NCBI RefSeq assembly: GCF_034427455.1
Contig: NZ_JAXQNN010000003.1
Span: forward strand, 186,001 to 250,000
Origin: Jeotgalibacillus haloalkalitolerans
GTDB lineage: Bacteria > Bacillota > Bacilli > Bacillales > Jeotgalibacillaceae
DNA length: 64,000 bases
Direction of reading: 5' to 3'
Positions 51,216-59,226 of the stretch are shown here, piece after piece. Both the position numbers and the translations under genes were made by a program. The notes beneath the pieces were generated by a model. It saw only the letters and a list, made by a program, of their open reading frames with translations. It did no database searches and was not told the DNA's origin. Positions within the stretch are counted from its first letter, which is position 1. Every line of letters begins with the position of its first letter.

Positions 51216-52073
51216 ATGAAGATTAAAAAGATCTTGAATAACAGTGCTGTTGTCATAAAAGATTCGGATGGAGAGAAGATCGTGATGGGTGAAGGAGTCG
51301 GCTTTCAAAAGCGCAAAAACGACCTGGTCAGTCCAGCAAAAATAGATAAAGTTTTTACCATGAATCAATCAAATGATCATCAGAAATTTGAAGAAGCCTT
51401 CAAGCAATTTCCTGAGCAGCATATATCTCTTGCGCGTGATATTCTGAGCCAAGCAGAAAAAGATCTGCAAATTAAAATTAATCAATATGCATACCTCAGT
51501 TTTACCGATCATTTATCCTTTGCAATTGAAAGAATACAAAAAGGGTTTATTGTAGAAAATGCGCTGCTTGATCAAATCAAAATTCTTTACAGAAAAGAAT
51601 ATGAACTCGGGCTGTGGGCAAAAAACTACATTAAAGAAAAAACAAATATCGATATTCCTGAAGATGAAGTCGGTAATATTGCTTTGCACCTGCATACTGC
51701 CAGAATGAAAATAAATGATATGTCATCAACACTCGATAAAACTGCAACGATTCAGGAGATTACATCAATCATTGAGAACAGGTTCAACATTAATATTGTC
51801 GAGGATTCACTGTCGTATGAGCGTCTTTTATCACATTTACAGCTATCTTTAAAACATTTATTTTCTGATGAACGCGCTCATCAAATGGATGCACAAATGA
51901 GTACATTACTAAAAAATCATTTGTCGGAGTCCTATGATTGTGCGCAGGAAGTAGGCAGATTCATAGAAGAGAAATATAAAAAGCCTTATCCGGAAGAAGA
52001 GATCATCTATATTGCTATGCATATTGAACGGTTTTACACGAGATCTTTGAAAACGGGAAAAGTAAGGTTATAG
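51216..52073 (+). CDS. BglG/SacT-family transcriptional antiterminator
   Basis: 285 residues from ATG 51216 (AGGTGA, 5 bp). RNA-binding CAT domain (1-57; IKKILNNSAVVIKDSDGEKI, GEGVGFQKRKND), PRD1 (about 65-170, IALHLHTA) and PRD2 (about 172-280, YIAMHIERF) with the regulatory His residues. Its likely targets are the two RAT leaders upstream of the fructan genes. No sucrose PTS gene is in the window, so the sugar signal must come from elsewhere. Confidence 0.93.
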   Translation: MKIKKILNNSAVVIKDSDGEKIVMGEGVGFQKRKNDLVSPAKIDKVFTMNQSNDHQKFEEAFKQFPEQHISLARDILSQAEKDLQIKINQYAYLSFTDHLSFAIERIQKGFIVENALLDQIKILYRKEYELGLWAKNYIKEKTNIDIPEDEVGNIALHLHTARMKINDMSSTLDKTATIQEITSIIENRFNINIVEDSLSYERLLSHLQLSLKHLFSDERAHQMDAQMSTLLKNHLSESYDCAQEVGRFIEEKYKKPYPEEEIIYIAMHIERFYTRSLKTGKVRL

Positions 52074-52078
52074 CAACG

Positions 52079-52117
52079 AAAAAGAAGTGTGTTCAACGAT
52101 GAATACACTTCTTTTTC
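52079..52117 (+). terminator. Terminator
   Basis: AAAAAGAAGTGT ... ACACTTCTTTTT. Confidence 0.88.
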
Positions 52118-52157
52118 TGGAATTATATGAAAGTTGGCTGAAAAGAGAGAAAAGCGT

Positions 52158-52296
52158 ATAGGTCAAATTACATGATTCTACGAAACCAGGCCATTTTTTC
52201 TTCGAACATGGTCAATTTTTCTCCGAACCATGCGTGTTATTCTGCGAACCACCGCCACGATTCTCCGACATCAGCTGTTATTCCACGAACCCCACA
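52158..52296. repeat. TTCTACGAAC array, copy 2
   Basis: ATAGGTCAAA then six units of 18-25 bp around ATTCTACGAA, TTCTTCGAAC, TTCTCCGAAC, ATTCTGCGAACC and ATTCCACGAACC. Same leader and unit as 34932-35030. Confidence 0.65.
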
Positions 52297-52348
52297 CCAT
52301 TACCACCACCCAAAAATCCCCTTGCAAAATCCCAACACCTGTAATAAG

Positions 52349-52388
52349 ATTGAAAGCACTTACATATAAGGTCATCAGATGACCTTAT
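52349..52388 (+). promoter_or_regulatory. cre site and LutR operator of the lactate genes
   Basis: ATTGAAAGCACTTACAT (52349-52365) matches cre with one change. Next to it ATAAGGTCATC-A-GATGACCTTAT (52366-52388) is a perfect 11 bp-arm palindrome containing TCATC-N-GATGA, the LutR-type site. Confidence 0.8.
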
Positions 52389-52440
52389 GACACCATTTGC
52401 ATTGAACAAAGGGATTACGACGACAAAGGGGATGATGAGT

Positions 52441-54231
52441 ATGGCGCTTGGGACGCTGGCACTGTTTGCTATGGTGCCGATATTGACGGTATTGGTTTTT
52501 CTTGTGGTGTTGAGGTGGCCTGCAAAGTATGCGATGCCGCTTGCGTTTGCGGTGACGGTAGCAATGGCTTTATTTGTCTGGGATGTGCCGGGCAACCAGA
52601 TTGCAGCAGCGAGTACAAAAGGGGTTGTGACGGCACTTGAAGTGTTGTTCATTGTATTCGGTGCAGTACTGATGCTGAATACGCTGAAGGAAAGCGGCGC
52701 GATTCAGACGATCAGGCAGGGATTTATTGATATTTCACCTGACAGACGGATTCAGGCGATTATTATCTGCTGGCTGTTCGGTTCTTTTATTGAAGGGGCA
52801 TCAGGATGGGGAACGCCTGCTGCTGTGCTGGCACCGCTTTTAGTGGCAATCGGATTCCCGGCGATGGGGGCTGTCATGGTGGCGCTGATTATTCAGTCGA
52901 CGCCAGTTTCGTACGGAGCGGTTGGTACACCGATTCTGATCGGTGTGTCATCCGGACTGACGGGGTCAGATGCTGTTAATGCCGAGGCTTCAGCACTTGG
53001 TGTGAATTTCAATGAATACATACAGATGATCGGCGGTCAGGTGGCGATTTTTCACGGCATTGTCGGACTGCTGATTCCGCTTTTTATGGTCATGATGCTG
53101 ACATTCTTCTTTGGGGAAAAGAAGTCGCTGAAGGCTGGGGCGGAGGTATGGAAGTTTGCGCTGTTTGCGGGACTTGCTTTTACCATTCCATATGCACTTG
53201 TGGCAAATCTGCTTGGACCTGAATTCCCGTCATTGTTTGGCGGATTAATCGGTCTCGCGATTGTTGTTCCGGCTGCGAAAAAAGGGTTTCTTTTACCGAA
53301 AACGCAGTGGGATTTCCCGCCTGAATCTCAATGGGATCCTGACTGGTCAGGGACACTTAAGGCGGACAGCTTAAAGCCTGCGTATATTTCACCATTTAAA
53401 GCATGGTTCCCTTATATTTTGATGGGGCTGCTGCTGGTATTAACGCGGCTTGGAACTTTGCCGTTTGGTAACTGGTTAAAAACGCTTGAACTCTCTGCAT
53501 CAGAAATATTCGGTACACAGATTTCAATTGTCAGTACACCGTTGTTTTTGCCTGGGTTCATCATGATATTGATGTCTATTATGGGATATTTCCTTTACAG
53601 TATGAATAAGGAAACTTATGGAACAGCGGTTAAAAATACGACAGTGATGATTATCAGCGCTGCGCCGGCACTGCTTTTTGCGGTTCCGATGGTGCAGGTA
53701 TTTATTAATTCAGATGTTAATACGACAGGATATATGAGTATGCCGCTTGTACTTGCTGAAGCGGTATCAGCCATGATGGGAGAGAACTGGCCGCTTGTTG
53801 CGCCTGCGATCGGAGCCCTCGGCGCATTCGTTGCAGGCAGTAATACGATCAGTAATATGATGTTTTCCATGTTCCAGTTTGGGACGGCTGAAAATGTCGG
53901 GCTTACCCCGGCAATTGTTGTAGCACTTCAGGCAGTCGGCGGTGCAGCAGGGAATATGATTTGCGTGCATAATGTTGTCGCAGCATCAGCGACAGCAGGC
54001 CTGATTGGAAAAGAGGGCGCTTTAATCAGAAAGACGCTGATTCCGACTGCTTACTATGTGATCTTTGCCGGAGCGATTGGCTATATCGCGTTAAATGGGC
54101 TCGGGTTTAACATTGGAACCATGATCGCAGCGGTTGTGGTGGTTACAGTCATTTCTATCATTGTAAAAGGACTTCGGGAAAAGGATTCGGAATCTGCTGT
54201 TGAAGTCAGACAGCAAAAATTTGGAGGTTGA
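52441..54231 (+). CDS. lutP: L-lactate permease (LldP/LutP family)
   Basis: About 597 residues and 12 or more membrane helices. Family motifs: FGSFIEGASGWGTPAAVLAP, STPVSYGAVGTPILIG, GSNTISNMMFSMFQFG, and CVHNVVAASATAGLIGKEG. It imports lactate or glycolate with protons. The start is placed at ATG 52441, 9 bp after AAAGGGG; ATG 52435 and the frame from 52387 (inside the operator) are less likely. First gene of a permease-lutABC cluster. Confidence 0.9.
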   Translation: MALGTLALFAMVPILTVLVFLVVLRWPAKYAMPLAFAVTVAMALFVWDVPGNQIAAASTKGVVTALEVLFIVFGAVLMLNTLKESGAIQTIRQGFIDISPDRRIQAIIICWLFGSFIEGASGWGTPAAVLAPLLVAIGFPAMGAVMVALIIQSTPVSYGAVGTPILIGVSSGLTGSDAVNAEASALGVNFNEYIQMIGGQVAIFHGIVGLLIPLFMVMMLTFFFGEKKSLKAGAEVWKFALFAGLAFTIPYALVANLLGPEFPSLFGGLIGLAIVVPAAKKGFLLPKTQWDFPPESQWDPDWSGTLKADSLKPAYISPFKAWFPYILMGLLLVLTRLGTLPFGNWLKTLELSASEIFGTQISIVSTPLFLPGFIMILMSIMGYFLYSMNKETYGTAVKNTTVMIISAAPALLFAVPMVQVFINSDVNTTGYMSMPLVLAEAVSAMMGENWPLVAPAIGALGAFVAGSNTISNMMFSMFQFGTAENVGLTPAIVVALQAVGGAAGNMICVHNVVAASATAGLIGKEGALIRKTLIPTAYYVIFAGAIGYIALNGLGFNIGTMIAAVVVVTVISIIVKGLREKDSESAVEVRQQKFGG

Positions 54232-54237
54232 TTGGAT

Positions 54238-54957
54238 ATGAAAGTTTCACTTTTTATCACATGTTTAGCGGATGTATTTTATCCGGGGGTTGGGAAAGAC
54301 ACAGTTGAGGTGCTGGAGCGGCTCGGATGCGAGGTGGATTTTCCCGAGAAGCAGACGTGCTGCGGACAGCCTGCATTTAACAGTGGCTACCACAAGGATA
54401 CAAAGAAGGTCGCAAAGCATACAATTGAAACTTTCTCCCACTCAGACTATGTCGTACTGCCATCCGGTTCGTGCGCGTCAATGATCCATGAGTACCATGA
54501 ACTGTTGAAGGATGAACCGGAGTGGCAGGCGCGTGCGAAAGCATTATCAGAAAAAACATATGAATTTACGCAATTCCTGGTCCATGTATTAAAGGTCGAA
54601 AAGGTAGACGCAAAGCTTGAGGCAAACGCAACGTACCACACATCATGTCATATGACGCGCCTGCTAAAAGAAAAAGAGGCGCCATTCCGACTGCTTGAAA
54701 ATGTAGAGGGACTAAATCTGGAAACACTGCCAAACAGAGAGGCATGCTGCGGTTTCGGCGGTACCTTTTCAGTGAAAATGGCGCAGATCTCTGAACAGAT
54801 GGTGGATGAGAAAGTACGGCACATTGAAGATACGAAAGCAGAAGTGTTAATCGGCGCAGATTGCGGATGTCTGATGAATATCGGCGGCCGTATCGAACGG
54901 AAAGGTAAGCCTGTCAAAGTGATGCACATCGCGCAGGTATTAAATAGCAGAGCGTAA
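54238..54957 (+). CDS. lutA: LutA, lactate utilization Cys-rich protein
   Basis: 239 residues with two CCG domains: [13 protein letters not shown] near 42-54 and [12 protein letters not shown] near 170-181, which bind iron-sulfur or haem-linked clusters in GlpC/HdrB-like proteins. With LutB and LutC it oxidises L-lactate to pyruvate. ATG 54238 follows GGAGG. 14 bp ahead of lutB. Confidence 0.93.
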   Translation: MKVSLFITCLADVFYPGVGKDTVEVLERLGCEVDFPEKQTCCGQPAFNSGYHKDTKKVAKHTIETFSHSDYVVLPSGSCASMIHEYHELLKDEPEWQARAKALSEKTYEFTQFLVHVLKVEKVDAKLEANATYHTSCHMTRLLKEKEAPFRLLENVEGLNLETLPNREACCGFGGTFSVKMAQISEQMVDEKVRHIEDTKAEVLIGADCGCLMNIGGRIERKGKPVKVMHIAQVLNSRA

Positions 54958-54971
54958 AGGAGCTGAATGAA

Positions 54972-56399
54972 ATGGGCGTAAAAATTGGCGATCCGGATTT
55001 TAAAAAGCGGGTGGATAAAGGCTTAAAGGATACTTTTATGCGTGATGCAGTTTCTTCAGCACAGGAGCGTCTGAAGAATGCAAAAGGGAAAGCCGAAGAG
55101 GAGCTTGGAAACTGGGAAGAGTGGCGTAACCTTTCTGAGGAAATCAGAACGCATACGCTTGAAAATATAGATTATTATCTGTATCAGCTGAGTGAAAACG
55201 TCAGCAAAAACGGCGGGTCTGTCTTCTTTGCTAAAACGGCAGAGGAAGCAAACCATTATATTACTGAAGTTGCTAAAAAGAAAAATGCCAAAAAAGTCAT
55301 TAAATCAAAGTCGATGGTAACGGAAGAAATCAGCATGAATGAAGCACTGGAGAAGGCTGGCTGTGAAGTGATTGAGTCAGATCTCGGTGAATATATTCTG
55401 CAGATCGATGACCATGATCCGCCATCCCATATTGTTGCGCCGGCGCTTCACAAAAATAAAGAGCAGATCCGCGATACGTTTCGTGATAAAAAGGGATACA
55501 CCAATACCTCCAATCCTCAGGAACTCACGCTATTTGCACGTGAACAGCTGAGAAAAGAATTTCTTGAAGCAGATATTGGTGTGACCGGCTGTAACTTTGC
55601 TGTAGCGGAATCAGGCAGTATCTCGCTTGTCACAAACGAAGGGAATGCGCGTCTTGCTACAGCGCTTCCTAAAACACAGATCACAGTCATGGGTATGGAG
55701 CGCGTAGTCCCGACATGGGAAGAGCTTGATATTTTAGTGAGCATGCTGTGTCGCAGTGCAGTTGGTCAGAAGCTGACAAGCTATGTAACCGGACTGACTG
55801 GTGCGAAAGGCGAAGGCGATCTTGACGGACCGGACGAGTTTCATCTGGTGATTGTCGATAACGGGCGTTCAAAAATCCTCGGCACGGAATTTCAGGCAGC
55901 ACTTCACTGTATCCGCTGTGCGGCATGTATCAATGTATGTCCTGTGTACCGTCATGTTGGCGGTCATTCTTACGGTTCCATTTATCCGGGACCAATCGGC
56001 GCTGTATTGACACCGCTTTTGGAAGGATATGAGGATCATCAGGAGCTGCCTTATGCGTCCACGTTATGTGCAGCCTGCACGGATGCCTGTCCGGTAAAAA
56101 TTCCGCTGCATGAGATGCTTGTCATGCACAGACGTAATATTGCAGAAGAAAAACGTACAACATTATCTGAAACGCTTGCGATGAAAGGATTTGGTATGGT
56201 CGCGAGTTCACCGTCACTTTTTAATATGAGTACAAGAACCGCGCCGTTTATGCTGTCTCCATTTACAAAAGAAGGTTCAATCAAAAAGGGGCCGGGCCCG
56301 ATGAAACCCTGGACAGATGTCAGAGATTTCCCTGAAACAAGTAAAGAACGTTTCCGTGACTGGTTTAAATCACGCGACGGGAAAGGAGACGCACAATGA
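54972..56399 (+). CDS. lutB: LutB, lactate utilization iron-sulfur protein
   Basis: 475 residues. N-terminal LUD domain (about 60-300; [20 protein letters not shown]) and two 4Fe-4S sites, [19 protein letters not shown] (about 312-330) and [13 protein letters not shown]. Electron-transfer core of the LutABC lactate oxidase. Its stop overlaps the lutC start (ATGA). Confidence 0.94.
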   Translation: MGVKIGDPDFKKRVDKGLKDTFMRDAVSSAQERLKNAKGKAEEELGNWEEWRNLSEEIRTHTLENIDYYLYQLSENVSKNGGSVFFAKTAEEANHYITEVAKKKNAKKVIKSKSMVTEEISMNEALEKAGCEVIESDLGEYILQIDDHDPPSHIVAPALHKNKEQIRDTFRDKKGYTNTSNPQELTLFAREQLRKEFLEADIGVTGCNFAVAESGSISLVTNEGNARLATALPKTQITVMGMERVVPTWEELDILVSMLCRSAVGQKLTSYVTGLTGAKGEGDLDGPDEFHLVIVDNGRSKILGTEFQAALHCIRCAACINVCPVYRHVGGHSYGSIYPGPIGAVLTPLLEGYEDHQELPYASTLCAACTDACPVKIPLHEMLVMHRRNIAEEKRTTLSETLAMKGFGMVASSPSLFNMSTRTAPFMLSPFTKEGSIKKGPGPMKPWTDVRDFPETSKERFRDWFKSRDGKGDAQ

Positions 56400-57088
56400 T
56401 ACAAAACCGGGAAAGCTTTCTATCACATCTGGCAGAACAGCTCGGACGTAAACCGCGTACTGAAGGGGTTGTGCGGCCAGACTACAAACACAAGCCGCAT
56501 CTGGAAGTGATGAAGGGATATTCGAAGGATCAGCTTGTCGAAGTGTTAAAAACGCAATGTCTGGCGATCCACACTGATTTTAAACAGACGAAAAAAGCTG
56601 AACTGACTAATGTGATCGATCAGGTGCTTGAAGAATATGATGCTGAGTCTGTGATTACATGGGATGATCCCCGCTTTGAAGCGTTTGGTCTGAATGATTT
56701 TCAGTCAAGAGCGTCAGTCGATGTCTGGCGTGCTGAAAACGGCAGTGATTCAGTAGAGCTTGCTGAAAAAGCGGATGTAGGGATTACGTTTTCAGATTAC
56801 ACACTTGCTGAATCAGGAACGGTTGTGCTGCTGAGTGAGAGCGGGAAGGGCCGTTCTGTCAGCCTGTTGCCGACTTATTACATTGCGATTATTCCAAAGA
56901 GCACACTTGTGCCCCGGATGACGCAGGCAACGACTGCGATTCACCAGATGGCTGAAAGAGGCGAGCGCGTTCCATCCTGTGTGAATTTCATCAGCGGACC
57001 GAGTAACAGTGCTGATATTGAAATGAGTCTTGTAGTTGGTGTGCACGGACCGATCCGTGCGTGTTATATCCTCGTTGATGATGAGTAA
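56396..57088 (+). CDS. lutC: LutC, lactate utilization protein
   Basis: 230 residues, LUD domain. [20 protein letters not shown] and [20 protein letters not shown] are typical. Third subunit of the lactate oxidase; start overlaps the lutB stop. Confidence 0.93.
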   Translation: MIQNRESFLSHLAEQLGRKPRTEGVVRPDYKHKPHLEVMKGYSKDQLVEVLKTQCLAIHTDFKQTKKAELTNVIDQVLEEYDAESVITWDDPRFEAFGLNDFQSRASVDVWRAENGSDSVELAEKADVGITFSDYTLAESGTVVLLSESGKGRSVSLLPTYYIAIIPKSTLVPRMTQATTAIHQMAERGERVPSCVNFISGPSNSADIEMSLVVGVHGPIRACYILVDDE

Positions 57089-57095
57089 GACCAGA

Positions 57096-57123
57096 GACCG
57101 GCTGAGACAGAAATCAGCCGGTC
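57096..57123 (+). terminator. Hairpin after lutC
   Basis: GACCGGCTGA/TCAGCCGGTC stem without a T-run; weak terminator or mRNA-end hairpin. Confidence 0.5.
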
Positions 57124-57166
57124 CTGTGCTATAATAAGGATACTAGAATCAAACGGGGTGCAGGAT

Positions 57167-57880
57167 ATGGCGTTTAAACAGGTACAGACAAAAAAGATAT
57201 CAGAAGTAATCCGTGAACAGCTGGAAGAGATGATCCGCAGAGGAGATTTCAAGCCGGGAGAAAGGCTCGATTCAGTTGAAAAGCTGGCAAAGGAATTCAA
57301 CGTCAGCCGCTCAGCAGTGCGTGAAGCACTCAGCGCCCTGCGCGCCGTCGGACTCATCACGATCCGTCAGGGAGAAGGCACGTTTATTAATAAATTCGAT
57401 TTCTCTGAACTAATCGCACCGGTGGCAGACACATTTATCTCAAAGCAGGAAATGCTGGAGCTGTTTGAAGTGCGGAAGATTCTTGAGGCAGGTGCAGCAA
57501 AGCTTGCCGCTGAAAACCGTACAGATGAGCATTTAGCTGAAATGAAACAGGCACTTGCTGAAATGGATGCTGCTGGTGGCAATCAGGATCTCGGTGAAAA
57601 AGCCGATGTGAAATTCCATCTGGCGATTGCTGAAAGCTCAGGTAATAACCTGCTGAAGGATATGATGCATCAGATGGCAGAGACACTGGGTAAAACGATG
57701 TATGAAAGCAGAAGGATTGCTTTATTTGCTGATCAGGAGCAGTTTAACAGACTGCAGGTCGAGCACAAGGCAATTTTTGAGGCAGTCAGCAGCAGAAATG
57801 GCGGAGAGGCTGAACAGGCGATGCTTGAACACCTGATTAATGTAGAGCAGACATTGATTAATTTTCATGAGAATAAATGA
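57167..57880 (+). CDS. lutR: LutR-like GntR/FadR-family regulator
   Basis: 237 residues from ATG 57167 (GGGGTG). N-terminal winged HTH (LDSVEKLAKEFNVSRSAVRE) and FCD ligand domain with metal-binding Asp/His (FHLAIAESSGNNLL). Position after lutABC and the TCATC-N-GATGA palindrome before the permease fit the lactate repressor LutR. Its own promoter has CTATAATAAGG. Confidence 0.88.
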   Translation: MAFKQVQTKKISEVIREQLEEMIRRGDFKPGERLDSVEKLAKEFNVSRSAVREALSALRAVGLITIRQGEGTFINKFDFSELIAPVADTFISKQEMLELFEVRKILEAGAAKLAAENRTDEHLAEMKQALAEMDAAGGNQDLGEKADVKFHLAIAESSGNNLLKDMMHQMAETLGKTMYESRRIALFADQEQFNRLQVEHKAIFEAVSSRNGGEAEQAMLEHLINVEQTLINFHENK

Positions 57881-57888
57881 ACTGAAAG

Positions 57889-57917
57889 CAGCCGCAGTAT
57901 GGTGACTACGGCTTTTT
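57889..57917 (+). terminator. Terminator
   Basis: AGCCG ... CGGCT stem plus TTTT. Confidence 0.65.
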
Positions 57918-58006
57918 GCTGTGGCGTCCCGTCATGAGTCGGGGGTAATAGATCAAGCGTTCTTTCATAGTATAAGAAATAAAGTGTACTTTTTGAAAGG
58001 GGTTAT

Positions 58007-58582
58007 ATGCTTTTAAAAAAGAGCATGGCAATCGTTTTTGGAAGTCTCATGCTGTCTGCAGGGATCAATGGCTTTTTAGTCCCGCATCATCTGCTTGACG
58101 GAGGAATGATCGGTCTTGCGCTGATTGTTCATTATTATTTTGGCATACAGGCGGGGCTGGCAATGATTTTGTTAAGTCTGCCGTTATTTATTTATTCCTG
58201 GTTTAAGAATAGAGCGTACTTTTTTAATAGCCTTCATGGTTTATTTGTTTCATCACTTCTTATTGACTGGCTGTCACCGCTTAGAACGTTTTTTCAAATA
58301 TCGATTCTTCCAAGTGTATTAGCAGGCGGTTTGTTAATCGGGTTTGGGATTGGCCTGATGTTGCGCTTTGAGACAAGTACAGGAGGGACAGACCTGCTGG
58401 CCCATATCATTTCAAGAGCCGTCTCAATTAATGCAGGTGTCGTTATTTTTATTGTGGATGGGATTGTGATTTTGCTGGGTTACCAGGTGCTTGGTCTTCA
58501 TACGTTTTTATATTCCTGCGGTGTAATCACAATTGTCGGTGCTGTAACAGCGATTATTGTACACAGGAAACCGGACAGGTAA
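58007..58582 (+). CDS. YitT-family membrane protein, short form
   Basis: 191 residues with five hydrophobic helices. GINGFLVPHHLLDGGMIGLA near 19-38 and RFETSTGGTDLLAHIISRA are YitT/DUF161 motifs. The usual C-terminal DUF2179 domain (proteins of about 280 residues) is absent. AAAGGGGTTAT precedes the ATG. Function unknown. Confidence 0.82.
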   Translation: MLLKKSMAIVFGSLMLSAGINGFLVPHHLLDGGMIGLALIVHYYFGIQAGLAMILLSLPLFIYSWFKNRAYFFNSLHGLFVSSLLIDWLSPLRTFFQISILPSVLAGGLLIGFGIGLMLRFETSTGGTDLLAHIISRAVSINAGVVIFIVDGIVILLGYQVLGLHTFLYSCGVITIVGAVTAIIVHRKPDR

Positions 58583-58623
58583 CTTACACAAAATTCAACA
58601 AATATCTTAGTATGAATTCTTCC

Positions 58624-58652
58624 TTGCCAAAAGTTAATCTTTCAGGTAAGAT
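58624..58652 (+). promoter_or_regulatory. Promoter of the riboswitch-nrd transcript
   Basis: TTGCCA, 17 bp, TAAGAT. Confidence 0.65.
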
Positions 58653-58689
58653 GTCATTATTCAATATATAGTGTTTATTTGTGAATATA

Positions 58690-58885
58690 AAACTACATAT
58701 AGTGTTGCCGAAAAATAAGATGCGATTGATCGCTTAAAAGGGAATCCGGTGAGAATCCGGAACTGCCCCCGCAACTGTATGTGCTGACGAAATGAACAGT
58801 CCACTGTATAAGAGAGCTCTGAATAAGGGTGCTTATATGGGAAGGGTTCAGAGTAGAGTGACGCACAAGTCAGGAGACCTGTCTT
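58690..58885 (+). ncRNA. Cobalamin riboswitch
   Basis: B12-box core: AAAAGGGAATCCGGTGAGAA, ACTGCCCCCGCAACTGT, CAGTCCACTGT, GGGAAGG, and the end GCACAAGTCAGGAGACCTG. GACCTGTCT (58877-58885) can pair with AGACAGGTC (58938-58946) downstream, a possible switch helix. Confidence 0.95.
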
Positions 58886-58988
58886 ATTTTTTGTTTTCAT
58901 TTCTTCGGGGTGTGAGGAAAGAAACGATGGCTTTATCAGACAGGTCCCGTGTGTGGACTATGTTCTTATAATGCAAATCGTTTATTTG

Positions 58989-59020
58989 ACCGCCTATTCC
59001 GATAGGCGGTTTTTGTTTTG
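58989..59020 (+). terminator. Riboswitch-controlled terminator
   Basis: ACCGCCTAT-TCCG-ATAGGCGGT with TTTTGTTTTG, about 100 bp after the B12 aptamer; expected to form when adenosylcobalamin is bound. Confidence 0.88.
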
Positions 59021-59030
59021 TCTTTACAAG

Positions 59031-59165
59031 AGGGGGCTGAGATTTCCGCTTCAGGCGGACGCTTTCCGCGGCCGGGCGGTGAGCCCCTTCATGCTTCGCA
59101 TTACAGGGTCTCACCTGTCCCTTTCCGCCGCAGGAGTCGCCACCTTACGCTCCAATCCCAGCGGT
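59031..59165. repeat. Bacillaceae-type repeat in the nrd leader
   Basis: Inverted copy of the 30060 family (GATTTCCGCTTCAGGCGGAC; CCGCAGGAGTCGCCACCTTA). It lies between the riboswitch terminator and the reductase gene. Confidence 0.7.
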
Positions 59166-59226
59166 GAAAATAAGAGACAGCCAATAACATCCTACATGAC
59201 TTCATAAAAACCGGAGGGAAACAATC

